From Chitinophaga rhizosphaerae (lineage in GTDB: Bacteria; Bacteroidota; Bacteroidia; Chitinophagales; Chitinophagaceae), in contig NZ_RXLO01000005.1 in assembly GCF_003958645.1 (NCBI RefSeq), positions 491,531 to 555,530 of the forward strand: a stretch of DNA of 64,000 nucleotides, in the 5' to 3' direction. Under the pieces are notes generated by a model that was given only the letters and a program-made list of their open reading frames with translations, searched no databases and had not been told where the DNA came from. Of this stretch, positions 26,153-34,358 are shown in pieces. Made by a program: the position numbers and the translations under genes. Position 1 is the stretch's first letter, and every line of letters begins with the position of its first letter.

Positions 26153-27775
26153 ATGAAAAAGTTTTCCTTCAGTATCCCCGTTCTTATCGCCGGCCTCATG
26201 GCCGCCACCTTCTCCTGCATGAAGAGGAACGAGGAATTCCGCGACATGCAGCCCGTCCGGGAAGTTAAAATGTCGACCTACGATTTTCTCAAAAGCGCCA
26301 ATAAAGGCGGATTATACGATACGCTCATCTATCTGCTGGACAAGACCGGCCTCGCCGATAAACTGAAATCCGGCAAGGTAACGTTCTTCGTTCCGCAGGA
26401 TTTTTCCATCGCGGCAGCGATGTACGACATCAATTTCACCCGCGAAAAGCGCGGCGATCCCGGTAACTGGACGGTAGACAGCGTTCGCCTCGGTATCTGG
26501 GACACGCTGCTGTCCCGCTACATGCTCGAAGGCACGTACGACCTCGATACCCTGCGCTATGCAGACGGCATGAACCTCGTAACGCCCTATGGTTACGAAA
26601 TGAACGGCAAGGCCATCATCACCACCGCTTCCGGTATCGAGAACGGCGGATCGATGGTGATCCAGTATTCCGACAAGAATGAAAGCCGTATCATGAAAAA
26701 CTGGGTGATGACCACCACGGAAGCCGCCAATCTCAAAACCACTACCGGCGTGGTGCATATGCTGGAGCCCAAGCACATATTCGGGTTTTCCTCTTTCACC
26801 CGCATGGGATACCCGCCCGTTCGCCGGCCGTATTTTTCCCAACCCATGGGCATTCCCGGGCATATCGAACTGGGATATTACGACCATGGCGGGGAAGGAC
26901 TGGCGTATCACGACAACGAGATCGCGGCGCGCGGAACGGCCAATTTCCGGAAAGATGAAGGCGTTGACCTCGATAACTGTACCGAAGGATTGTACAATAC
27001 CGGTTACACCAACATCAACGAGTGGCTGAAATTCACCGTAAAGATCAACTGGACCGGAAAGTACCGCCTGTACGTGAAAGTGGCTTCGCCCAACGACCAT
27101 GGCCGGCTGCGCATCGAGGTGAACGACGTGAACGTTTCCGGCAGCCTGGCAGTGCCCAAATCGGGCGGTTACCAGACCTGGAGAACGCTGACCGTTCCCG
27201 GGGTGCAGTTGACGGAAGGTGTGGCCACCATTTACCACTTCCTGGAAACGGGGGGGTACAACGCAGGCCGTTTTGCATTTATCCCGGAGGAAAGGGTGCC
27301 CTACAACATGCAGCCCGCCAGCATTCCCGGCGAAATCTTCGCCACCGAGTTCGACTTCGGCCTGCCCGGTCAAACGTATTTCGATTCCGACGAAGGCAAC
27401 AAATCGAACAGCAAGGCGGAGTACCGCGTGTTCGAAGGGCCGGATTGCGAAAAGAACGCTTCCGTTCCCGGGACCTATTCCCTCAGCCATGGTGTGAAAG
27501 GGGAGTGGGCTTCCTATACGGTTGACGTGAAGCAGGAAGGCGATTATAAAATTTCGTTCAACTACAGCAGCGGCGGCTCCGCCGGCAAACTGCACCTGGA
27601 GATGGACGACGTGGCCATCACCGGCAGCCTCAGCGTGCCTGCCTCCGGCGGGTACGGCGTGTACAAGGATTTCGACGGGCCCGTGGTGCACCTCGCCGCC
27701 GGCCGGCACATCCTGAAGTTCGTAAACGACAATGCCGGATTCAACCTGTATACGATCAAATTCATCGCCCAATAA
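26153..27775 (+). CDS. FAS1 (fasciclin) lipoprotein with two CBM6-like domains
   Basis: 540 residues from the ATG at 26153, chosen because the lipoprotein signal (ATFSC, Cys at 21) begins here. Residues about 40-215 form a fasciclin-like domain (YDFLKSANKGGLYDTLIYLL, KVTFFVPQDFSIAAAM, TTTGVVHMLEPKHIFGF). Two carbohydrate-binding modules of CBM6/35 type follow. The first (about 238-365) has IPGHIELGYYDHGGEG, AYHDNEI, EGVDLDNCTEGLYN, GYTNINEWLKF and GGYQTW. The second (about 390-540) has IPGEIFATEFDFG, GEWASYTVDV and GGYGVYKDF. It is probably a surface glycan-binding protein accessory to the preceding SusCD pair. The fusion of FAS1 with CBMs is notable. Confidence 0.88.
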   Translation: MKKFSFSIPVLIAGLMAATFSCMKRNEEFRDMQPVREVKMSTYDFLKSANKGGLYDTLIYLLDKTGLADKLKSGKVTFFVPQDFSIAAAMYDINFTREKRGDPGNWTVDSVRLGIWDTLLSRYMLEGTYDLDTLRYADGMNLVTPYGYEMNGKAIITTASGIENGGSMVIQYSDKNESRIMKNWVMTTTEAANLKTTTGVVHMLEPKHIFGFSSFTRMGYPPVRRPYFSQPMGIPGHIELGYYDHGGEGLAYHDNEIAARGTANFRKDEGVDLDNCTEGLYNTGYTNINEWLKFTVKINWTGKYRLYVKVASPNDHGRLRIEVNDVNVSGSLAVPKSGGYQTWRTLTVPGVQLTEGVATIYHFLETGGYNAGRFAFIPEERVPYNMQPASIPGEIFATEFDFGLPGQTYFDSDEGNKSNSKAEYRVFEGPDCEKNASVPGTYSLSHGVKGEWASYTVDVKQEGDYKISFNYSSGGSAGKLHLEMDDVAITGSLSVPASGGYGVYKDFDGPVVHLAAGRHILKFVNDNAGFNLYTIKFIAQ

Positions 27776-27786
27776 AAAGAGAACCC

Positions 27787-28848
27787 ATGCAAAAGAAAAA
27801 TACCTGGGACCTGAGGCGCCTGTATGCCGCCGCCGCGCTCTTTGCCACGCTGCTGGGCGCCGCCGGATGCTACAAGGACCTGCTTCCGGATGAACAGGAC
27901 CACCTCAGCAACAACATGAACTATACGACCGAGAACTTCGTGGCCGTGCTCGGCAAAACGAACGTTTTCATCAACGTATTCAATGCGGACTATTCTACCC
28001 AGCCGCTCACCTTCACGCTGGAGAACATACGCTCAGGCGATAAACAGCCCGCGCCCATCCTCAGCCAGCAGATCGATACCCGGCAGTGGAAAACCTGGTA
28101 TAGCGGGTTCGAAAAGACGATAGACGAGATCATGTCCAAAACCTTCGTCTCCAAGCGCCCCATTCTCGACATCCGCGAAAACTCGGGAGAGATTATCTTC
28201 TGGAACGTGGATTCCAACACCGTGGCTTATGGTAAATATTTCTTCGATGTGCGGGTGAAAAACAAGGCAGGGGAACGCGTGTTCGCCAACCTCACGCTCG
28301 ACGTCCGCCGTCCGCACCCGTACGAGCCGTATACCATCGACGATATCACCGGCATCCAGAAACCGCTGGCCAGCGGCGGACTGGTAAAGGCGCACGATGC
28401 GAGGAACGTTCGCGACTACATGCAGCGCCTGTTGCCGAAAGACAGTATCGACGTGTTTTTCGTGAAAACCGGCACGGCGAAGAACACCGTTTCCGTGCGG
28501 TTCTTCAATCCCGATTCCTCCATCATCCCCCTCACCGTTTTCGATATGCAGCGTTGGGACAGCCTGTATTATTACAGTCCGCAGGCCGCTACCCGCGTGA
28601 AATTCGGCTTCAACCAGCGGTTCGATACCGACAGTACGATCGTGACCTGGGATATCCCCAATCCTTTCCCCGTGCTGACAGACGTTTCCGGCGGGCTGGA
28701 CATGGCGCAGGTCGGGTTCGATTTCAAACGCGTGAATTTCGGCCGGCAGGAAGCAGGGTATGTGATGGTGCGGTTCGCCATCCAGGAACCGGGAGAATGG
28801 ACAGTGGCCGTCAAATTCAGGCAGAAGCCAAAATTCGAGGACGACTGA
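27787..28848 (+). CDS. Surface lipoprotein, probable DUF5007 family
   Basis: 353 residues. The lipoprotein signal ends GAAGC (Cys at 28). The mature protein is beta-rich without enzyme motifs. The architecture (YTTENFVAVLGKTNVF, then GEIIFWNVDSNTV, VRVKNKAGERVFANLTLDVRRP, and a second half with DSIDVFFVKTGTAKNTVSVRFFN) and its place after a FAS1 gene match the DUF5007 group of SusCD-linked lipoproteins as I recall it; I could not confirm this with a search. It starts 11 bases after the FAS1-CBM gene and ends 32 bases before the second susC, so it is co-transcribed. Function unknown; ligand binding at the surface is an inference. Confidence 0.7.
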   Translation: MQKKNTWDLRRLYAAAALFATLLGAAGCYKDLLPDEQDHLSNNMNYTTENFVAVLGKTNVFINVFNADYSTQPLTFTLENIRSGDKQPAPILSQQIDTRQWKTWYSGFEKTIDEIMSKTFVSKRPILDIRENSGEIIFWNVDSNTVAYGKYFFDVRVKNKAGERVFANLTLDVRRPHPYEPYTIDDITGIQKPLASGGLVKAHDARNVRDYMQRLLPKDSIDVFFVKTGTAKNTVSVRFFNPDSSIIPLTVFDMQRWDSLYYYSPQAATRVKFGFNQRFDTDSTIVTWDIPNPFPVLTDVSGGLDMAQVGFDFKRVNFGRQEAGYVMVRFAIQEPGEWTVAVKFRQKPKFEDD

Positions 28849-28880
28849 TATCGTAAAACCAATTCAAAAAAGAAACTGAT

Positions 28881-31800
28881 ATGCGAAATATATACCCGAA
28901 AGTGGTGGCGCTCTGCATGATCGTACTGCTTTTCGCCGGCGTAACGGCCCGGGCGCAGCAGCGGATCACGGTGAAGGGGAGAGTGACGGACGCGCAATCG
29001 CACGCCGGCATTCCCGGTGTCAGCATCGTAGACGCCGAGTTGAAGAAAGGCATCGCCGTAACCGATCCCAACGGTAATTACTCCGTTACCATCGAAATGA
29101 ACAAAACCTTGCTGTTCCGGTTCATCGGATACGAAGACAAGGCGATCAAAGTCACCAAAGCCGAGCTGAACCTGCAATTGGCGCCGGCGGAGAAATTCCT
29201 TAAAGAGTCCGTGATCGTGGGTTACCAGCGGCGGACCAAGGAAACGGTGACCGGTGCGGTGTCGATGGTCAGCCATAAAGACATCCAGGACGTGCCGGTT
29301 ACCAACCTGGAACAATTGCTCCAGGGCAAGGTGGCCGGGATGAACATCCAGAACATCAGCGGCGCCCCCGGCTTCGGCGGCACCATCAACATCCGCGGCA
29401 TCTCGCAGCTGAACGTGACCGGCAGCGGCGACGAAGCCTTCCTGTCCAGCTCCAACCCCCTGCTCGTGATCGATAACGTACCGGTGGAGTACGACGGTGG
29501 TATCGACCAGTCGATGTTACAGCCCGGCGCGGCTACCGGCCCGCTTTCGCTGTTGCCGCCGGAAGACATCGAGTCCATCGAGATTTTCAAAGACGCGCAG
29601 GCCGCATCGCTTTACGGTTCCCGCGGGGCCAACGGGGTGATCGTGATCACTACCCGCCGCGGCAATTCCCCCGTTCCCATCATCAACTTCAACAATTCCG
29701 TGTTCCTCAACACGCCGCCGCAGCTGCGGCCGGTTTGGGGCGGACAGCTGGAGCGCGACTTCCGCACCTATGCCATCCTGAACTATAGCGAGTACGACTT
29801 CCTGGCCAAGCTCCAGTTTGCCAACGCGCAGTTCATTACCGACAGTTTGAACGGATTTTACAATAACAGTACCGATTGGCAGGGGCTCTTCTACCAGAAA
29901 ACCTTCAACTCGAACCATAACCTGCAGATCAGCGGCGGTAATGCGAAGATGAACTATAAGGCGAACATGGGATACCAGATGTACCAGGGCGTAATCAAGA
30001 ACACCGGCTTCAACCGCTATACGGCCAACCTGCAGCTGAACCTGCAGCCCAACGAGCGTTTGCGCATCAGCGGCCAGCTGTTTGCCGCCCTCGGCCAGAA
30101 ACAGCGCGGCAACGGCGGCGGCCTCACCGGCAACGGTGCCGGCAGCGCCTTCTCCAGCTCCCTGCTGCCCGGGCCTTCGCACTTCCTGGACTTCCCGGAA
30201 CTGAGAGCCTACATCGAAAACGTGGACGACAACAACACGATGAACATCCGCTCGTACCTGAGTGTAGACTATGAGCTGCTCAAAGGCCTCCGCCTTACTT
30301 CGGCTACCTCGTACGACTATACGACAGACACGCGCGACCGCTTCAACCAGGCCTTCAGCAACAACAACCAGACCATGGTATACGGCTATATTTCGCGCCG
30401 CGGAGAGCTGAACACCCGTAATGGCCTGGCGTACAACTTCACCACCAATCCCGCCAACAGCGAAAAGGCGCACAACCTGCTGGTGACCGCCTTCACCGAA
30501 GCCAATATCAGGGAGCTGGAAACGCACGTCCGCGACCTGCGTAACGGCCCTAGCGATTACTATTGGGGCCCCCGCGGTTACAGCCCCCGTTTCTACCCGG
30601 GCAACCCCTGGAACAACGCGGGTGGCTGGAACGCCAACGGTACGCTCAACAGCGCCACCTACCACGCACTGTCTTTCGCCGGGGTGATCTCCTATAACTT
30701 CCGCACGAAATACAACGTCGATTTCTCGTACCGGGCAGACGGTAACTCCGCCTCCGGCACAAAGAGCCGCTACGCCATCAACCCCTCGGTGGGCGTGCGA
30801 TACAACTTTACCAAAGAGCCGGTTTTCAGGGAGATGAACTTCATCGACTACGGTTCCGTTCGCGGTTCTTACGGGATTAACAGTCGCCCCGCCTCCACGC
30901 GCGTGAACTCGCTCGGCTACTACGCCATTTATTCCGATTACAACAACATGCCGGCCATCGGGCCCGACTGGGGCAAGATGCCGAACCCTTTCCTGCAATC
31001 TGAAAAGGCATACCAGTACAATTTCGGGTTCGAGATGAGCCTGTTCAAAGGGCGCGTTTCGGTGACGTATGATACTTATTTCAAGGAGTCTTACAATATC
31101 CTGCAAGACCAGCGGTTGTCCGACATCACCGGCTACAACGATATCCAGGTGAACGGCGGTGCGATCGTGAACTACGGGCATGAATTCGTACTGGGCCTCC
31201 GGCCGTTCGTGTCCAGCAAGGCAGGCGGTTTCCAGTGGAACCTCAACTTCAACGGCGCCATCGCACGGAGCGTGCTCACCAAGCTGCCCGCAGGGCTCCA
31301 GATGGCGAGGTTCGACGACGGTGGTCCGTTCTACATCGACCTGGCGCGCAAAGTGGGCCGCAACCCCTTCAGCAACTACATCTACCAGACGGAAGGTATT
31401 TACCAGGACAACGCCGACGTGCCGGTAGACCCCATCCGCGGTGTTCGCTACAAAACCGGCCGGGGGAACGGGGTTACGTACTTCCAGGCCGGCGATCCCC
31501 GCTGGAAAGACGTCAACGGCGATTATTTCCTCGACGACCGGGACGATAACGTGCTCTCCGGGAATCCCGAACCGATGGTGACCGGTGGTATCAGTTCTAC
31601 CTGGAGCTACAAAAACTTTTCGCTCAACGTGTTCGCTTCCTACCTGTTGAAACGTACGATCCTGAACACGGCGATGACGTCGCGCCTCATGAAACTGACG
31701 CAACCGGCCAATACGGAATACACCGGCCCTGGCGGCGGATCCGTCAACATCTACGATCTCGACCTGATCGATTACTGGCAGAAATCGGGCGATATGTCCA

Positions 31801-32114
31801 AATACCCCAACATTTACTATGTGTGGAGGAACGGGCAGATCCAGCCTTTCCGCGCGGACCAGACGCTTTGGGAAGAAGACGGTTCGTACTTCAAACTGAA
31901 CCAGGTGACGCTGGCATACACCTTCCGCGATTTCAACTTCATGAAACGCCTGAAGCTGCGCTCGCTGCGCGCTTATGCCACCGCGTTCAACGTCGCCATC
32001 TTCTCTCCCTATTCCGGCCCGAACCCGGAAAACGTGAGCCAGCTGGGCCGCGACAATATCAATGGCTATCCCTCCGCACGTACTTATACCGCGGGTTTCA
32101 CAGCCGAGTTTTAA
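28881..32114 (+). CDS. SusC/RagA TonB-linked outer membrane protein (second pair)
   Basis: 1077 residues. The signal peptide ends TARAQQ near residue 27. A carboxypeptidase-D-like sandwich follows (about 30-110: GRVTDAQSHAGIPGVSIVD, FIGYEDKAI), then the SusC plug with VPVTNLEQLLQGKVAGMNI, PLLVIDNVPVEYDG and IEIFKDAQAASLYGSRGANGV. The barrel ends with an aromatic residue (FTAEF). There is no STN domain, so unlike the SusC at 1881-5201 it is not a FecR-signalling type. It begins the second SusCD-FAS1-lipoprotein module of the operon. Confidence 0.95.
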   Translation: MRNIYPKVVALCMIVLLFAGVTARAQQRITVKGRVTDAQSHAGIPGVSIVDAELKKGIAVTDPNGNYSVTIEMNKTLLFRFIGYEDKAIKVTKAELNLQLAPAEKFLKESVIVGYQRRTKETVTGAVSMVSHKDIQDVPVTNLEQLLQGKVAGMNIQNISGAPGFGGTINIRGISQLNVTGSGDEAFLSSSNPLLVIDNVPVEYDGGIDQSMLQPGAATGPLSLLPPEDIESIEIFKDAQAASLYGSRGANGVIVITTRRGNSPVPIINFNNSVFLNTPPQLRPVWGGQLERDFRTYAILNYSEYDFLAKLQFANAQFITDSLNGFYNNSTDWQGLFYQKTFNSNHNLQISGGNAKMNYKANMGYQMYQGVIKNTGFNRYTANLQLNLQPNERLRISGQLFAALGQKQRGNGGGLTGNGAGSAFSSSLLPGPSHFLDFPELRAYIENVDDNNTMNIRSYLSVDYELLKGLRLTSATSYDYTTDTRDRFNQAFSNNNQTMVYGYISRRGELNTRNGLAYNFTTNPANSEKAHNLLVTAFTEANIRELETHVRDLRNGPSDYYWGPRGYSPRFYPGNPWNNAGGWNANGTLNSATYHALSFAGVISYNFRTKYNVDFSYRADGNSASGTKSRYAINPSVGVRYNFTKEPVFREMNFIDYGSVRGSYGINSRPASTRVNSLGYYAIYSDYNNMPAIGPDWGKMPNPFLQSEKAYQYNFGFEMSLFKGRVSVTYDTYFKESYNILQDQRLSDITGYNDIQVNGGAIVNYGHEFVLGLRPFVSSKAGGFQWNLNFNGAIARSVLTKLPAGLQMARFDDGGPFYIDLARKVGRNPFSNYIYQTEGIYQDNADVPVDPIRGVRYKTGRGNGVTYFQAGDPRWKDVNGDYFLDDRDDNVLSGNPEPMVTGGISSTWSYKNFSLNVFASYLLKRTILNTAMTSRLMKLTQPANTEYTGPGGGSVNIYDLDLIDYWQKSGDMSKYPNIYYVWRNGQIQPFRADQTLWEEDGSYFKLNQVTLAYTFRDFNFMKRLKLRSLRAYATAFNVAIFSPYSGPNPENVSQLGRDNINGYPSARTYTAGFTAEF

Positions 32115-32126
32115 CGTAGAAAAAGC

Positions 32127-33629
32127 ATGACAATGAAAAAGTGGTTAAAAATAGGGTGCGTGGCAGGATTGATAGCGGGGGCCGGATTGAGCGCCTGCAA
32201 GAATTTCCTGGACGTGAAGCCCAACGACAGTTTCACAGGGGCCGATTACTGGCGGAACGCGACAGATGCGCAGATGGGCGTGAATGCGGCGTATTCGCTG
32301 CTGAGAGACCAGTTTACCCGCTGCATCCAGTATAATTACGGGGATTTCAGGCCGGGGAATTACGACTTCTGGAATAAAAACAATTTCCGCGCCATCGCCC
32401 AGAACGATCTGCGCAGCCCGCTCATCGGAAGTACGGACGGTGCGCAGGTGCCCCGCGAAGGCTGGGACGTCTGGTACAAATCCATCGCCGCGGCGAACCT
32501 CGCCGTAGCCCGTATCAGCGCGATGAACAGCACGCAGATTTCCGAGTCCGAAAAGGCGCAGCTGGTAGGGGAGGCAAGGTTCGTCCGCGCATACGATTAC
32601 TACTGCCTCGTACAAAGCTATGGCAGCGTGCCTTTCCAGTTTTCGCCGTACGATATCGAGATGAAACCGAAAACGGACCAGGTGAAGATCCTCGATTCCT
32701 GCATCCTCGATCTGCGGCTGGCGGCCGATGCGCTGCCCGTTTCCTACAACGATCCTACCTTCCGCGCCGTTCGCGCCACCAAAGGCGCCGCGCTCACCCT
32801 CATGGCCCATATGTACATGTGGCAGGCGGGGTTCGACAAGGGGAGGGCCACCGAGCTGAACCGCAATGCGGCGGCGGTTTGCAAGGAAGTGATGGACCTC
32901 AACATTTACAAGCTCCTGCCATACGAGGAAGAGCTGTTCCATACCATTTTCAAAGGCCGTTCAGAAGAAGGTATTTGGGAAATTTCCATGGACGTGAACT
33001 ACGGCAACGTAACCGGCAACTTCATCTCGCAATGGGTGCTGCATCAGCCGGTCATCGCTTCTTCGTCGACCCTCTACGGCGGCCTCGGCAGCGAAATCAC
33101 CGTGAAGCGCGAGTATATGGACATCCTGTATCCGCCCGGTGAATCCGACAAGCGGTTCGATCTCTGGTTCGAAGACCCTTACAATACCGTGAACCCACAG
33201 TCGCAGATGTTCCTGAAGTTCTCCAGCGTTTCCGACCCCGTGGCACGCCGGTACGACGCCAACATGATCATCTTCCGGTACTCCGGGCTGCTGTTGCTCC
33301 GCGCGGAGGCGCTGGCCAATATCGGGCAGGATGGCGACGCGCGCGAACTGCTGAACGAAATCCGCCGCCGCGCACAGGCATCCGAAGTGATCGGCCTGGA
33401 AGGACCGGCGCTGAAAGACGCCATTTTCCTGGAAAGGACCCGCGAGCTCTGGGGCGAAGGCCACCGCTGGTACGACCTCGTGCGCACCGGCCGCGTGACC
33501 GATTTTTCGCAATGCGAGAACGCCCTCACGCAAGACCAGTACGAACGCGGCGCCTGGACGTGGCCCATCCCCATCTCCGCCATGCGCAGAAATCCCAAGA
33601 TCACGCAAACAGCCTTTTGGGCGCAATAA
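32127..33629 (+). CDS. SusD/RagB family lipoprotein (second pair)
   Basis: 500 residues. It begins 12 bases after the second susC. The lipoprotein signal ends GLSAC (Cys near 25). Typical SusD signatures are LVGEARFVRAYDYYCLVQSYG, MFRYSGLLLLRAEALANIG-like (IIFRYSGLLLLRAEA), LNEIRRRAQ, and LERTRELWGEGHRWYDLVRTG. An alternative start two codons downstream (MKKWLKIG) is equally possible. The two SusD proteins of the operon are clearly different sequences, so this looks like two transport complexes rather than a recent tandem duplication. Confidence 0.95.
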   Translation: MTMKKWLKIGCVAGLIAGAGLSACKNFLDVKPNDSFTGADYWRNATDAQMGVNAAYSLLRDQFTRCIQYNYGDFRPGNYDFWNKNNFRAIAQNDLRSPLIGSTDGAQVPREGWDVWYKSIAAANLAVARISAMNSTQISESEKAQLVGEARFVRAYDYYCLVQSYGSVPFQFSPYDIEMKPKTDQVKILDSCILDLRLAADALPVSYNDPTFRAVRATKGAALTLMAHMYMWQAGFDKGRATELNRNAAAVCKEVMDLNIYKLLPYEEELFHTIFKGRSEEGIWEISMDVNYGNVTGNFISQWVLHQPVIASSSTLYGGLGSEITVKREYMDILYPPGESDKRFDLWFEDPYNTVNPQSQMFLKFSSVSDPVARRYDANMIIFRYSGLLLLRAEALANIGQDGDARELLNEIRRRAQASEVIGLEGPALKDAIFLERTRELWGEGHRWYDLVRTGRVTDFSQCENALTQDQYERGAWTWPIPISAMRRNPKITQTAFWAQ

Positions 33630-33643
33630 ACTACCCAAACCAG

Positions 33644-34351
33644 ATGATTATGAAAAAAACGATCACCTGCATGTTGCTCCTGGTAGCCGGCTGCATGCTG
33701 TCCACCTCCTGCAAGAAGGAGTACTATAAAGACGGTGGCCTCGCCAACCCGGTATACGACGGCACCATTTACGATTACCTGACCGAAAAAACACTGTACT
33801 TCGACAGCGTTAAACATATCATCGACCTGGCGGGGATGAAAGACATGTTCGTCAAAGACACGATCACATTCTTCGCCTTCACCGACGATGCGATCAAGGC
33901 GGCGATGGACGATCTCAACGCCCAGCGCTTCGCCAACCAGGAAGATTCCGTGACCCTCGACGATATCGGGCCCGAAGTCTGGAAACAGTTCATCAGCATG
34001 TACATCCTCACCGGAAAGCGGCTCGCAAGCGCATTCCCGCGTGTGCAGCGGGATAACATCCGCGCTTTCCCCGGCATCAACTACATCATGCTGAACGGGT
34101 ACATCCTCAACATCGGCCTGGAATACACGAACTATCGCGGTGTGGAAGCCGTGGGCGCCAGGATCATCCAGCTGACCGACGTTACCTTCGACCCGGTGGA
34201 TTTCCGGAAAAACAGCTACATCCGCGTAGCGTCGTCCGACATCCAGCCGCGCAACGGCGTGATACATGCATTGAGCTATCTGCATACGCTCGGTTTCCGC
34301 GGCGCGGAATTCAGGCGGGTGGCGCTCGATTATTTAAGGACCAAAGAATAA
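33644..34351 (+). CDS. FAS1 (fasciclin) domain lipoprotein
   Basis: 235 residues from the ATG at 33644; the open frame reaches back into the susD end but the signal peptide starts here. The lipobox is STSC (Cys near 22), followed by an acidic/Tyr linker KKEYYKDGG. The rest is one fasciclin-like domain: TIYDYLTEKTLYFDSVKHII, TITFFAFTDDAIKAAM, and the C-terminal PRNGVIHALSYLHTLGF, the H/NGVIHxL motif of FAS1. It lacks the CBM modules of the first FAS1 protein at 26153. FAS1 domains mediate adhesion or extracellular binding. It is the sixth consecutive... surface component in the operon by order 7 of 8 genes, starting 14 bases after susD. Confidence 0.88.
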   Translation: MIMKKTITCMLLLVAGCMLSTSCKKEYYKDGGLANPVYDGTIYDYLTEKTLYFDSVKHIIDLAGMKDMFVKDTITFFAFTDDAIKAAMDDLNAQRFANQEDSVTLDDIGPEVWKQFISMYILTGKRLASAFPRVQRDNIRAFPGINYIMLNGYILNIGLEYTNYRGVEAVGARIIQLTDVTFDPVDFRKNSYIRVASSDIQPRNGVIHALSYLHTLGFRGAEFRRVALDYLRTKE

Positions 34352-34358
34352 CGCAAAT

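Noticed and set aside
29517..31703. A 728-codon minus-strand open frame inside the second susC.
   Set aside because: Antisense shadow of the SusC reading frame, with no signal peptide or recognisable domain.
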